DNA of 64,000 nt from Streptomyces sp. NBC_00704 (GTDB taxonomy: Bacteria > Actinomycetota > Actinomycetes > Streptomycetales > Streptomycetaceae), in the NCBI RefSeq assembly GCF_036226605.1, contig NZ_CP109002.1:1-64000 (forward strand). Direction: 5' to 3'. Made by a program: the position numbers and the translations under genes. Under the pieces are notes generated by a model, which worked only from the letters and a program-made list of their open reading frames with translations, did not search any database and was not told the origin of the DNA. Positions 34,276-43,232 of the stretch are shown here, piece by piece. Position 1 is the first letter of the stretch; each line of letters opens with the position of its first letter.

Positions 34276-36459
34276 GTGCGCGCACGCAGGCATGAGGCCG
34301 ACCGGGATCACGGCCAGGACCGCGAGCACCGAGCCGCCGGGCCTCCCGCCTCGCTGCCGGGGAAACTCTCCGTCATGTCGCCCCGGCAAGCACTGACGTT
34401 GCAGCGGCTGGCGGGCAACACCGCTGTGGCGCGGACACTGCGCAACGAGCGCGAGCACGAGGGCCCCGACTCCCCCTCGTCCCTCTCCCCCACCTCCCCG
34501 GCCTCTCCGTCCCCCCTTTTCTCCCCCTCTTCCTCGGACGCGGCGCACGGGCCCGCTGCGACGACCGCTGTGCAGCGGTCCACGGTGCACGAGGTGCTGG
34601 CGGGAGCGGGACGGCCGCTGGACGCCGACACACGTGCCGACATGGAGGCACGACTGGGGGCCGACTTCTCGGACGTGCGCCTGCACACCGGCTCCGCGGC
34701 CCAGCGGTCGGCGGAGGAGATCGGGGCCCGGGCCTACACCTCGGGCAGTCACATCGTCCTGGGCGCGGGCGCAGGAGACCGGCACACGCTCGCCCATGAG
34801 CTGACCCACGTCATCCAGCAACGCCGCGGTCCCGTGACCGGCACCGACCACGGGGACGGACTCAGCGTCTCCGACCCGGCCGACCGCTTCGAGCGGGAGG
34901 CCGAAGCCAACGCCGGGCGCGCGCTCAGCCTCCCCGCGGAACACGCCGCCTCCGCGCCCACGGGACCGGAGGGGCACGCCGGCCACGTCCACACCCCTGC
35001 AGGGGCCGTCGTGGTGGCGCAGCGCATGTGGAGCGGCAGCGGCTCCGGCAGCCGCTCCCGCCGCGCCGGAGCCGACGACCGGGGTGCTCAACTGGCCCGG
35101 CAGCAGCGCGAGCAGATGGAGTACCTGCCCGCCCTGTACGTCCCCGCCGAGACGTTCGGCCGGGACGGCAGCCTGCCGCCCCAGCCCGTGGACGCCTACA
35201 CGACGCCCGCCCCGGGCTTCGTCGAGATCCTGCGGATGGAGGACTCGCTTCTGCCGGGCGTGACCCACCGCTCCCCCGGGCCGCGCGCCGCATGGCCGAT
35301 GAAGTACCAGTCGGGAGACTTCATCTACCGCGTGGAGATGGTCAACGACCCGCAAGGCCTCACCAGCGAACTCCTCATCGACGCGGGCCGGCCGTTCCGC
35401 ATCCTGCGCCGCACCCTCAAGATGCGGCAGGGCGGCGCATCGGCGGGCCGTACATACCGCTTCGCGGAGCGCTGGGCACCCAACCCGGAGTACTGGAACC
35501 TGCGCGACCCCCGGGACGCCGCCGAGGCCGCGGCGCAGGCAGCCGACCGGGGCCTGCCCGACCAGGACCGTCTCAGCCGGTACGACCTGGCCGACTTCTC
35601 GCCCCTGCCGACCGCACCCGACCAGCCCTTCGTCTTCTACGTCTCGCCGAACTCCGTCGATCCGCACTTCCAGCGCAGGGACGGCACCCAGAAGAACGAC
35701 CGCCGGTACCTCAGCGCCGCATCGTTCGACAGCACGGCCGCAGCGGATCCGGAGGTGACGGGCTTCGGGCAGCAGGCGTTCCGAGGACTCTCCGCCCCGC
35801 ACCAGGTGGACCGCCGCACCGGGCGGCGCGACCCGGCCCGCGCCATGGGCAACCGGCAGGCCAACGAGCTGATGGGCGACCAGGGACGAGGCGGGTCCAC
35901 CGGCGAGCGCCTCGCCTCGCACGAATGGTGCCACCTGGTGGGAGACGGCGACGGCGGCCCGGATGCCCCCGCCAACCTGGTGATCGGGACCAACGCGGTC
36001 AACACCGAACAGCTTGCCATGGAGACCGCGCTGCGCCCGTTCGTCGGACGACTGCGCACCATGGGCTACTCGATCCAGCTCCGCGTCCGGGCCCTCGTCA
36101 CGCCCGTCGTCGATCCGGCCCAGCCCGACCGCCCGTGCAACGCGGCGGAGTACATCAGCTACCGGATCTCGCTCGTCCCACGGGGCGAACTCGACGCCGC
36201 CGCCCCGTGGGAGATCCACCGGCAGATCATGGACGGCCGGCGCGGCACCATCACGGAACTCGAGTTCACCCACCTGCACCACACGGTACGGGCCAAGCTG
36301 CGCCGGGCCGTCGAGGACATCGAGGCCCAGCAGGACGACGACCGCATGAGCGACGGGCCGGGCGGACCGCCCGCGCCCTACGCGGCCTACGGCACTCCGT
36401 ACGGCTACGCGCCGGCCTTCCAGCCGACGATGCCGGGAGCGGGCGCCGGGTACTTCTAA
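34276..36459 (+). CDS. DUF4157 (eCIS-associated) protein with nuclease-like C-terminal domain
   Basis: 727 residues; GTG at 34276 is preferred because GAGAAGGAGAG lies just before it (GTG at 34258 is possible). After a disordered Ser/Pro N-terminus, residues 110-185 form the DUF4157 domain: ARLGADFSDVRLHTGSAAQ, ARAYTSGSHIVLG, and a zincin-like HELTH (174-178). This domain marks proteins linked to extracellular contractile injection systems. The C-terminal part carries SHEWCHLVGDGDGGPDAPAN (from 548) with NLVIGTNAVNTEQ, resembling the His-Asn finger of HNH/beta-beta-alpha-metal nucleases. Probably a secreted toxin or cargo; no immunity gene is evident next to it, and no eCIS structural genes are in the window. 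Confidence 0.72.
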   Translation: MRARRHEADRDHGQDREHRAAGPPASLPGKLSVMSPRQALTLQRLAGNTAVARTLRNEREHEGPDSPSSLSPTSPASPSPLFSPSSSDAAHGPAATTAVQRSTVHEVLAGAGRPLDADTRADMEARLGADFSDVRLHTGSAAQRSAEEIGARAYTSGSHIVLGAGAGDRHTLAHELTHVIQQRRGPVTGTDHGDGLSVSDPADRFEREAEANAGRALSLPAEHAASAPTGPEGHAGHVHTPAGAVVVAQRMWSGSGSGSRSRRAGADDRGAQLARQQREQMEYLPALYVPAETFGRDGSLPPQPVDAYTTPAPGFVEILRMEDSLLPGVTHRSPGPRAAWPMKYQSGDFIYRVEMVNDPQGLTSELLIDAGRPFRILRRTLKMRQGGASAGRTYRFAERWAPNPEYWNLRDPRDAAEAAAQAADRGLPDQDRLSRYDLADFSPLPTAPDQPFVFYVSPNSVDPHFQRRDGTQKNDRRYLSAASFDSTAAADPEVTGFGQQAFRGLSAPHQVDRRTGRRDPARAMGNRQANELMGDQGRGGSTGERLASHEWCHLVGDGDGGPDAPANLVIGTNAVNTEQLAMETALRPFVGRLRTMGYSIQLRVRALVTPVVDPAQPDRPCNAAEYISYRISLVPRGELDAAAPWEIHRQIMDGRRGTITELEFTHLHHTVRAKLRRAVEDIEAQQDDDRMSDGPGGPPAPYAAYGTPYGYAPAFQPTMPGAGAGYF

Positions 36460-36524
36460 CACCGGCCCGGACGGCCTGCCCTCCGGCCTGCTCCCCCGGC
36501 CTGTGCCGCTGGTCGGGTTGCTCG

Positions 36525-36586
36525 GTGATTACGGCGTAATCACCGAGCAACCCGCACGACCGCCTTGGTGATTACGCCGTAATCAC
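36525..36586. repeat. Two parS-like 19-bp palindromes downstream of parB
   Basis: GTGATTACGGCGTAATCAC at 36525-36543 and GTGATTACGCCGTAATCAC at 36568-36586. They lie between the end of the DUF4157 gene and the end of parB. See the main array at 39283-39858. Confidence 0.75.
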
Positions 36587-36639
36587 CACACCCCGCGCTG
36601 TCGGCAGCTTCTGACGGCTGCCTGGCTCGCTGCTTCCGA

Positions 36640-37833
36640 TCAGGTGGCGGGGACGCCCTGGCTGTCCCTGTGCTTGATCAGCAGATCCAGCATCTTGTTG
36701 AACTCCTCCGGCGGCATCTTGTAGATCAGGTGCTGCGCGGCGTACACACCGTCCTCGTAGGGGAACCGCTTCGGCTTCTGCTCCCCCGCACTCGCACTCG
36801 CACCCCCACTGGGCCCGGCCGTTCCTTCGGCCGTGGGTCCCTGCGCGGGCACGGACGGCTGGGACGGCCGGGACGGCTCGGACGGAGGGGACTGCTCGGA
36901 CGCCGACGACCGGCCGTGAGACGCATCGTCCGTGACCTTCGACGTGACGGTTGCAGCGTGATCGGCCGTCGGCTCCGCCTCGGCCTCGGCCTCGCCGGCG
37001 AAGCCAGGAACGGAACCGCCGGTGATTACGCCGTAATCACTTCCCTGATCGTCCTGAGGTTCAGGGTCCGGCCGTTCCCCGGGTGGTGCGCTCTCAGGCC
37101 TGAGCGTCCGGGCCTTGGCTTCGTCCCTCCGGGCCCGTTCCGCCTTCAGGTCCTCCAGGGCCGCTTCCTGTTCCTGAGCGGGCTTGTTGCCGACCGCGCG
37201 CAGCAGATCGATGGGCTCTTCGCCGATGCGCTCCTGCAGTTCGGGGGTGAGATGGAGAAGCGCCAGGCGCTGAGACACCCATCCCTGAGAGCGGTGGAGG
37301 CGTTTGGCGAGTGCCCTCTGACTCCCGTGGATGGCGAGGAGGCGCTGAAGGGCGCGGGCCTCGTCGATCTCCTCGAGGTCCTGACGGTGGATGTTGGCGA
37401 CGAGGGCCGACTCCAGCAGTTCTTCGGACGTGCTGCCCTGGTCGTCGCTGACCATCACCTTGATGGTGGCCAGGCCCGCTTCACGAGCCGCCGAGAGGCG
37501 GCTGCTGCCGTCGATGACGACATGGGTGGTGTCCGGCTCGAGGTCGGCTTCCTTGTCAGGGTTGACCCTGAGGTAGGCGTCGCGGTTCATCACCGTGATC
37601 GCCACCTTCTGCCCATGCGTCGTCAGGCTGCCGGCGAGGTCGGCGAGATCGCCCAGAGAGGAGCGCGGGTTGTCGGGGTTGACGCTGATGCGGTGCACCG
37701 GAAGTTCCGACGGAGGCGCGATGCCCTCGGTGGGAACGCCCGTGGCCGCGGCAACGGCCTGACGGCGCGCGCTCACGGTACGCGTGGCCGCCGCGCCGAA
37801 GCGTCCCGCGCCCAGCTGATCGGCCTTGCTCAT
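36640..37833 (-). CDS. parB: ParB-family centromere-binding partition protein
   Basis: 397 residues from ATG at 37833, overlapping the parA stop (ATGA). The N-terminal ParB/Srx fold (RISVNPDNPRSSLGDLADLAGSL, VVIDGSSRLSAAREAGL) has the CTPase box in a degenerate GSSR form. The HTH SQRALAKRLHRSQGWVSQRLALLHL is at about residues 185-215. A long Pro/Ser/Glu-rich linker follows, and a C-terminal dimerisation segment ends at MPPEEFNKMLDLLIKHRD. It should bind the 19-bp palindromes that surround the operon. One of these lies inside its own linker-coding region and is read as DYGVIT. Confidence 0.92.
   Translation of the reverse strand: MSKADQLGAGRFGAAATRTVSARRQAVAAATGVPTEGIAPPSELPVHRISVNPDNPRSSLGDLADLAGSLTTHGQKVAITVMNRDAYLRVNPDKEADLEPDTTHVVIDGSSRLSAAREAGLATIKVMVSDDQGSTSEELLESALVANIHRQDLEEIDEARALQRLLAIHGSQRALAKRLHRSQGWVSQRLALLHLTPELQERIGEEPIDLLRAVGNKPAQEQEAALEDLKAERARRDEAKARTLRPESAPPGERPDPEPQDDQGSDYGVITGGSVPGFAGEAEAEAEPTADHAATVTSKVTDDASHGRSSASEQSPPSEPSRPSQPSVPAQGPTAEGTAGPSGGASASAGEQKPKRFPYEDGVYAAQHLIYKMPPEEFNKMLDLLIKHRDSQGVPAT
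37022..37040. repeat. parS-like palindrome inside the parB reading frame
   Basis: GTGATTACGCCGTAATCAC within the linker-coding part of parB. It is a full match to the centromere repeats, so the coding sequence tolerates or uses a binding site here. Confidence 0.7.
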
Positions 37834-39092
37834 GCGATCTCCCTGGCCAACGCGCGCATGCCGATCGCCTGCTGCGACTTGGGTGCGTACGACAGCAGGG
37901 GCTGCTTCAAGCGGACTGCTTCCTTCTGCTCCTTGAGATCGCCGATCAGTCCGACGACGCGTGGATCCTTTATGTCGACCCACCCCTGCAGAGAGGACGT
38001 GGCGATGTAGCCGCGGCGGGAGTCGTAGAGGTTGACGACGATGCCGAGGTAGTCGATGTCCACCTGGAGGTCGCCGCGCAGGTCGTCGATCTGGGTGGTG
38101 AGGAGCTCGTAGGCGTCGGCGGAACTGTCCTCCGCCTGCACCACGATGAGGGCCCCGGACTGGCCCGGCTTCTCGCCGTCGCGGCGGCGGCCGTAGTAGG
38201 CGGCGGCGTCCATGCTGAGGCCGAGGCTGGGCGGACAGTCGACGAGGATGACGTCGTAATCGGCCTCGAGAGGAGCCAGGGCGCGTTCCAGGGCGGCTTC
38301 GCGGGCTCGCACGGCGGACAGCCGCACGTCCAGAAGGAAGGCGTCGTTGCAGGCGGGCAGCAGGTGGAGGCGTCCGCCGAAGGCGTCGTCGTCGATGGAG
38401 ACGATGAGGTCCCGAAGGTCGCCCTTGGGGTCGCCCGCCATGTGGTTGGTGAGGCTGTCGCCGTTCATCGGCAGGGGCGCGGCGCCGAGCTGGTTGCTGA
38501 GGTGGCACTGCGGGTCGAAGTCGACGAGCAGGACGCGCAGTCCGAGACCGGGCAGGTTCTCGATGTCGAGCGGATCGCCGGCCGGTTCGGCGTCGGCGTG
38601 CGCGTCGCTCGCCCGCAGGGCCTTGGCGAGCGCCTTGGCGACCCTTACGGAGTGCAGGGCGTTGGAGTCTTCGGCGAGGGCTTCGCCCAAGCCGGCGGTG
38701 ATCGCCGTCTTGCCGACGCCGCCCTTCTGGTTGCAGACGATGATCCGGCGGGTGACGGCAGGCCGCTCGATGTCGGGTGCCGGGTTGGCGTCGAGCCACA
38801 ACTGCACGGACTGGGCGAGCCCTTGGATGAGGGAGACGCCCCGGTCGGAGGCGACCTGCCGGAAGTCTTCCCACTGGCCGGGCGGCAGGAAGGTGGAGAA
38901 GGAGTCGGCACCGGCGGTGTCGACGGGCGCGGTGGCCGAGGCAAGGCCGCACCACGCACTGATGCCCTGCTCCACGGCGGTCTGGATCTCGATGCCGTGC
39001 TGCGCCGTTCTGATTTTGAGGTTCTGCCGGAGCCGTCCCGGCAGCTTGGAGACGACCTTCTCGCGGTCGCTTGAGATGGCTGGCGAACTCAT
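37830..39092 (-). CDS. parA: ParA-family partition ATPase
   Basis: 420 residues from ATG at 39092; the open frame runs on to 39395 through the repeat array, which is surely not coding. An N-terminal extension of about 110 residues may hold the DNA-binding part, as in longer plasmid ParAs that autorepress. Deviant Walker A QKGGVGKTA (123-129 for KGGVGKT), VLLVDFDPQCHLSNQLG (Walker A') and YDVILVDCPPSLG (Walker B) are complete. An insert of about 40 residues follows Walker A. It moves plasmid copies with ParB. Confidence 0.93.
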   Translation of the reverse strand: MSSPAISSDREKVVSKLPGRLRQNLKIRTAQHGIEIQTAVEQGISAWCGLASATAPVDTAGADSFSTFLPPGQWEDFRQVASDRGVSLIQGLAQSVQLWLDANPAPDIERPAVTRRIIVCNQKGGVGKTAITAGLGEALAEDSNALHSVRVAKALAKALRASDAHADAEPAGDPLDIENLPGLGLRVLLVDFDPQCHLSNQLGAAPLPMNGDSLTNHMAGDPKGDLRDLIVSIDDDAFGGRLHLLPACNDAFLLDVRLSAVRAREAALERALAPLEADYDVILVDCPPSLGLSMDAAAYYGRRRDGEKPGQSGALIVVQAEDSSADAYELLTTQIDDLRGDLQVDIDYLGIVVNLYDSRRGYIATSSLQGWVDIKDPRVVGLIGDLKEQKEAVRLKQPLLSYAPKSQQAIGMRALAREIA

Positions 39093-39109
39093 GAAGGACA
39101 CCATACTAA

Positions 39110-39136
39110 CGTCGATGATCGATAACAGCATCGACG
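39110..39136. promoter_or_regulatory. Inverted repeat CGTCGATG/CATCGACG before parA
   Basis: 8-bp arms at 39110-39117 and 39129-39136, extended by TAA and GTTA on the outer sides, 18 bases before the parA start. AT-rich centre GATCGATAACAG. Probably the parAB promoter operator for ParA autorepression; it is unrelated to the 19-bp palindromes. Confidence 0.55.
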
Positions 39137-39282
39137 CGTTAGCTATACCAAGTTGATGCGGGAAACGTTCAACTGGCGCGCCCACCCCGCCTCTGGTGGA
39201 CGTGACGGAGCCTCCGAAACGGTATGCCCGAAATGCCGAGAGCAGCTGAGGGCCGCACCTGAACAGCGGCTCACGATCCCGA

Positions 39283-39858
39283 GTGATTACGGCGTAATCA
39301 CTGCCGGCGTCACGGCAGCCGACTTTGCGGGCGGGCGAGGGGTCGCGGTTGCGGGACCGTCGCCTTGCGGTCGTCGCCACGGGTCGCCGTCGCACGCGTG
39401 ATTACGGCGTAATCACCGAGCCGGGCCAGTGAGGCGAACGGTGCGCCCGGCGGGTGATTACGCCGTAATCACCGAGCCATCTCAGAGACTGGGTCGTCCG
39501 CACGCCTGATTACGCCGTAATCACCCGCGTGGCCCGTTGGTCTGGCCGACCGGACTGCTCGGCTGTCGGGTGATTACGGCGTAATCACCCGCGTGGCCCG
39601 CTGGCTTGGCCCCCTGTCTTCGCCCGGCGCTCCGGCGGCTGCGAGCAGCCCGCGGCGGCGGTCCGTTCCGGTCCGACCACCAGCCTGCTCGGCTGTGGAG
39701 TGATTACGGCGTAATCACTCGGCGGTCTGCTTGCCCGGCTCACCGCCTGCGCGGTGCTGGGTGATTACGGCGTAATCACTGTGCCGCTCGGCAGTGTGTC
39801 CGTGCGTCGGCTGTCGCTCGTCGGCCTGCCTGCTGCTGGGTGATTACGCCGTAATCAC
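39283..39858. repeat. Centromere-like array: eight GTGATTACGSCGTAATCAC palindromes
   Basis: Copies start at 39283, 39398, 39454, 39506 (first base C), 39570, 39700, 39761 and 39840, each 19 bp and otherwise perfect, with G or C at the centre. Spacing is irregular, 52 to 130 bp. Sequence between copies is not conserved except GCTCGGCTGT and CCGCGTGGCCCG words. With the three sites near and in parB this makes eleven. Position next to parA and long dyad sites fit a ParB-binding centromere. The site is unlike the chromosomal parS of Streptomyces (GTTTCACGTGAAAC). Confidence 0.82.
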
Positions 39859-40299
39859 CCAGCACCGGCTCGAGCCTCCGCATGCCTCTGGTTGCCCCCG
39901 CGCCGGGCGGCGGTCTTGTCGGCCCCCGTTCTCCCCCTCCGGCTTCGCGCGTGTGCCAGAAGGCGTATAGCGGGTATCGGGGTCAAAAGCGACGTGCGGA
40001 ATGGGGGCTTCACGGGACTGTCTTCGCCGGGGCGGGGTGATCCGACCTTGGCGACCGTGAAAGGCCGTCAGGGAGGCGTACAGGGCTTTTCGTTCGGTGG
40101 GGAGGTCCTTGACGCCCCTCCGATCGGGTGACGTCGGCCCGGTTGCCCGGTTACGGGCTTTCGTGGCCGGAGCGGTACTGGGGCTTGCCGGCGCTTGGCG
40201 ACGTGCGTACCGCCGTGGATCAGCCGGCTGCTGCGGCGGTGCTCGAAGCGCCCGGACGCGGCACGTCGTCCTGGCCGGTCGTCCGAGCGGGCCCCGTGG
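39859..40299. other. Gene-free stretch between centromere array and second AfsA gene
   Basis: I see no gene, RNA or strong repeat. A 79-residue frame at 39892-40131 has no ribosome site and poor codon use. The sequence is convergent with the leftward AfsA gene's end. Confidence 0.4.
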
Positions 40300-41265
40300 T
40301 CACGGCGAGGTCAGTGCGATGGTCGCCGTGAAGGCGGGGGAGTCGTTCTGTACGGCCTGGACGCGGATGAGCCGGTGGGCGTCCCCGAGGTCTCCGGCCG
40401 GCGTGCGGTCGATCCAGCAGGGGGCGTCGAACTCGACGTACTGGCTGAACACCGCGTCGAAGCCGGTCGCGAGTCCCGGCAGCGGGTGGGCCGCCGCGTG
40501 GGCGCTCTGGCGGGCGGCTTCGAGCAGCAGCATGCCGGGGACGTGGTCGGCCGGGTGGTCGAAGAGGACGGGGTGAGAGAAGTCGACGCGCAGCTGGGCG
40601 CGGGTGAGCGCCGGGCAGGAGGACGGGTCGGCGGACACGGCGGGGAACAGGGCGGGGGAGAGGACCACGTCATGGGTGCGGGTGCGGGCGACGTGGGCCG
40701 GGGCCACGGCGGGCGCGAGCGGGACGGCGCGCTGGGCGGCCTGTGCGGCGTCGGCGTAGGGACCCCGCAGGCGCGGATACACGGCGGGGGAGAGGTTGCA
40801 GAACCTCGTCTCCGCCACGCCCAGCGGACGGCCGTCGATGTACAGGTCGACCTGCATGCGCAGCGAGGTCAGCCGGCCGGCGCGGCGGACGATCTCGGAG
40901 CAGGTGACGTGCATGTCGATGGCGGCGTCGTTCCCGGTGAACGTCAGGGCGACGGGGTCGACTTCGTAGCGCAGGCTGCTCCACGACTGGCGATGGCCGA
41001 AGGGGACCGCGTAGGCGACGTGGCTGAGCAGCGGCACGCTCTGACGGACCGACTCGGCGACGAGCAGCGGGTCGTGGAAGCCGCCCTTCGGCCCGTAGAA
41101 GGGGTGTCGCGACGGCCACCTGGCGGTGACGTGGAAGCGGTCGGGTCCGGTCGGGGACAGTCCGGTCAGCAGGACCTCCGACGCGGCGGCCTTGTGTACG
41201 TACTCGCGCGGAACGGAGGTGGCCGACGGACGTTCTATGACTCGCGTCGAGGCAGTCACGGTCAT
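40300..41265 (-). CDS. AfsA-family hormone synthase, second homologue
   Basis: 321 residues from ATG at 41265 with GGGGGGA upstream. Both AfsA repeats are present: VPREYVHKAAASEVLLTG with HDPLLVAESVRQSVPLLSHVAYAVPFGH, and HPVLFDHPADHVPGMLLLEAARQSAHAA. It differs clearly from the 13539-14537 protein, so the plasmid may make two signals. It is divergent from a receptor gene, and a 19-bp operator-like motif lies in the shared promoter, which predicts autoregulated hormone synthesis. Confidence 0.92.
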   Translation of the reverse strand: MTVTASTRVIERPSATSVPREYVHKAAASEVLLTGLSPTGPDRFHVTARWPSRHPFYGPKGGFHDPLLVAESVRQSVPLLSHVAYAVPFGHRQSWSSLRYEVDPVALTFTGNDAAIDMHVTCSEIVRRAGRLTSLRMQVDLYIDGRPLGVAETRFCNLSPAVYPRLRGPYADAAQAAQRAVPLAPAVAPAHVARTRTHDVVLSPALFPAVSADPSSCPALTRAQLRVDFSHPVLFDHPADHVPGMLLLEAARQSAHAAAHPLPGLATGFDAVFSQYVEFDAPCWIDRTPAGDLGDAHRLIRVQAVQNDSPAFTATIALTSP

Positions 41266-41329
41266 GTTGATCCCCCCATGGATGTGGTTGACCTCGTGTG
41301 TTTGGCGCGGTGAACTTGTCGGCAACAAT

Positions 41330-41348
41330 ATAGAGAGCGCTCGTTTTG
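41330..41348. promoter_or_regulatory. Right-hand operator motif, copy 1
   Basis: ATAGAGAGCGCTCGTTTTG with palindromic core GAGCGCTC, between the divergent AfsA and receptor genes. Close relatives occur at 44083 and 44820. Distinct from the ACAAACC-type AREs on the left side of the window. Confidence 0.6.
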
Positions 41349-41523
41349 TTTTTCTGTCAAGCAAGAGTAAAGATGGTGTCACGAGTAGGCCAAGGAGGCT
41401 GCCGCGAGGATGGACGAATCGGAAGTTTTCCGGCTGGCTGGCTTGAGTCCTGCTCGACATCTGGCAGGTTCGGGAGCTGAGGCCGATACCGTAAAGAGTG
41501 TTCGGTTTCGCAAGGAGGTACTG

Positions 41524-42219
41524 GTGGTGCGTCAACCCAGGCAGGAACGGGGAGTGCAGACTCGGAGGCAGTTGCTCCGAGCGGCGGCAGAGGTGTTCGA
41601 CGAGTCCGGTTTCGCCGGAGCGAGCATCAAGGACATTCTTCAGCAGGCCGAACTCACGGCCGGGGCGCTGTACTTCCACTTCGAGTCGAAGGAGGCGCTG
41701 GCCCGCGCGGTCATGAACGCGCAGCCCGATTCGATAGTCCCGTGGCTGGAGTCGGAGGGGCTGCAACGGCTCGTCGACATCACCCTTGTCTGGTCGCAGC
41801 AGCTGAGGACGGACCCGCTGCTGCGGGCGGGCGTACGGCTCACCACCGAACAGGGCGCGTTCGGCCTGCGGGACGCCAAGCCCTACCGCGACTGGGGCGC
41901 GATCATGGCCGACTGTCTGCGCGTCGCGGCCGGCAAGGGCGAGCTACAGGCCGGCGTCGACCCGGACGAACTCGCCGAGTTCGTCGTCGAGGCGTGTACG
42001 GGCATGCAGACGTACTCCGCCGTGGCCAGCGAGGAGCGGGCGGACCTGGGTGACCGGGTCGTGCGGATGTGGCGGCTGCTGCTACCGGGCATCGCCGTGC
42101 CGACCGTCATCGCCCACACCGAAGTGAGCGAGGCGCGCGCGACGGAGCTGCTGCGGGCCGCCTCCGCCGCGGCCTCCGCTTCGGCGGCCGCCCGGGAGGG
42201 CGGCGGCGCGAAGGACTGA
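41524..42219 (+). CDS. Gamma-butyrolactone-type receptor (TetR, ArpA family)
   Basis: 231 residues; GTG at 41524 or 41527 with AAGGAGGT just upstream. RQERGVQTRRQLLRAAAEVF and the HTH LTAGALYFHFESK are family-typical. Trp124 in YRDWGAIM matches the ligand-pocket Trp. Ala/Ser-rich C-terminal tail. Divergent from the second AfsA gene and followed by HAD and SDR genes, the classical signal synthesis-and-response unit. It probably binds the 19-bp operators of this region. Confidence 0.91.
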   Translation: MVRQPRQERGVQTRRQLLRAAAEVFDESGFAGASIKDILQQAELTAGALYFHFESKEALARAVMNAQPDSIVPWLESEGLQRLVDITLVWSQQLRTDPLLRAGVRLTTEQGAFGLRDAKPYRDWGAIMADCLRVAAGKGELQAGVDPDELAEFVVEACTGMQTYSAVASEERADLGDRVVRMWRLLLPGIAVPTVIAHTEVSEARATELLRAASAAASASAAAREGGGAKD

Positions 42220-42302
42220 CCGTGGACGTCGGCGGACGCAGGCCGGACGCCGCAAGCGGACAGCGGACAGCGTGAAGAATCCGTATCGACAGGGGAGAAG
42301 AC

Positions 42303-43001
42303 ATGGTTCACGGTCTGGGACATCTGCGCGTGTGCGCGGTCAACATCGACGGCGTCATGCTCGACGACACCTTCAGCCCCGTCATCCACCACTTCCTGGT
42401 GAGCCGCGGCTGCGCCTACACCGCCGAGGTCGAGCGGAGCATCTTCTCCCAGCCCCGTTCGGTCGCGGGCCGGCTGCTCGCCGAGGCGGTCGACGAGCCC
42501 ATGACCGGCGAGGAGGCGCTCGACGCGTACTTCGAGGAGCGTGCACGCCATGTGGCCGCGCACCCGGTACGGGTGAACGACGGGGCGATCGAACTGGTCC
42601 GCAGGCTCCGGCGGCTGGGTCTTCGCACGGTCTGCTACGGAGGTCTCGACAAGAGCCACTTCGACGCGTTCCTCGGGGAGCACGCCGATCTGTTCGACGA
42701 CCCCGGATACATCTGCACCGACGCGTTCCGGCCGGGGCTGCACGAGATCGCCACCGACTGGTTCGGGCTGAAGCACGACCAGGTGCTGGTGATCGACGAC
42801 GTCGCGGCGGTCGGCGAGACGGCGAGATCGCTGGGGATGCCCTTCATCGGTCACCCCAGCCATTTCGAGCACAGCTTCCAGCGGCAGCTGATGCGCGAGG
42901 CCGGCGTCCGGTACCTGGTCGACTCGCTGCACGCCGTGGACGAGGAACTGCTGCGGTCGGTCGACGCCGAGGCCGCCGCCGGCACGGTGTGGCCGGTCTG
43001 A
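42303..43001 (+). CDS. HAD-like phosphatase-fold protein in hormone locus
   Basis: 232 residues, ATG with GGGGAG upstream. HAD layout with motif I VCAVNIDGVMLDD, motif II-like YGG, a Lys in GLKHDQVLVIDD (motifs III/IV). The first Asp of DxDG, the nucleophile, is Asn14 here, so ordinary phosphatase chemistry is doubtful unless an Asp nearby substitutes. GBL and furan hormone loci usually encode a phosphatase of this fold (for example mmfP of SCP1) to dephosphorylate the AfsA product, so the context fits while the active site does not. Confidence 0.75.
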   Translation: MVHGLGHLRVCAVNIDGVMLDDTFSPVIHHFLVSRGCAYTAEVERSIFSQPRSVAGRLLAEAVDEPMTGEEALDAYFEERARHVAAHPVRVNDGAIELVRRLRRLGLRTVCYGGLDKSHFDAFLGEHADLFDDPGYICTDAFRPGLHEIATDWFGLKHDQVLVIDDVAAVGETARSLGMPFIGHPSHFEHSFQRQLMREAGVRYLVDSLHAVDEELLRSVDAEAAAGTVWPV

Positions 43002-43100
43002 GCGGTCTGAGCGGTCTGAGAGATCTTTGCCGTGGGCATGATCGACGGGGCGGCCGGTGCAGGACGCCCGGCACGTGACGGCGCGACACAGACGTCGCGT

Positions 43101-43214
43101 GTCGTGACACGGACGTCGTGACACGGACGTCGTGACACCGGCGTCGTGACACAGACAGGGCGCGCAGACATCGCGCACAGACATCGCGAGACACAGACAT
43201 CGCGACACGGATGT
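43101..43214. repeat. Tandem 14-bp GTCGTGACACGGAC repeats and ACATCGCG repeats
   Basis: Four units start at 43101, 43115, 43129 (variant ACCGGC) and 43143 (variant ACAGAC). Then the word AGACATCGCG recurs three times to 43205. They fill the leader of the SDR gene. They could be regulator sites or a recent slippage expansion. Confidence 0.6.
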
Positions 43215-43232
43215 GACTGAGGGGGAGTAGAC

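Noticed and set aside
39093..39395. N-terminal extension of ParA beyond ATG at 39092
   Set aside because: The added residues are read from the centromere palindromes (SDYAVIT) and the putative promoter, so the frame is open only by chance.
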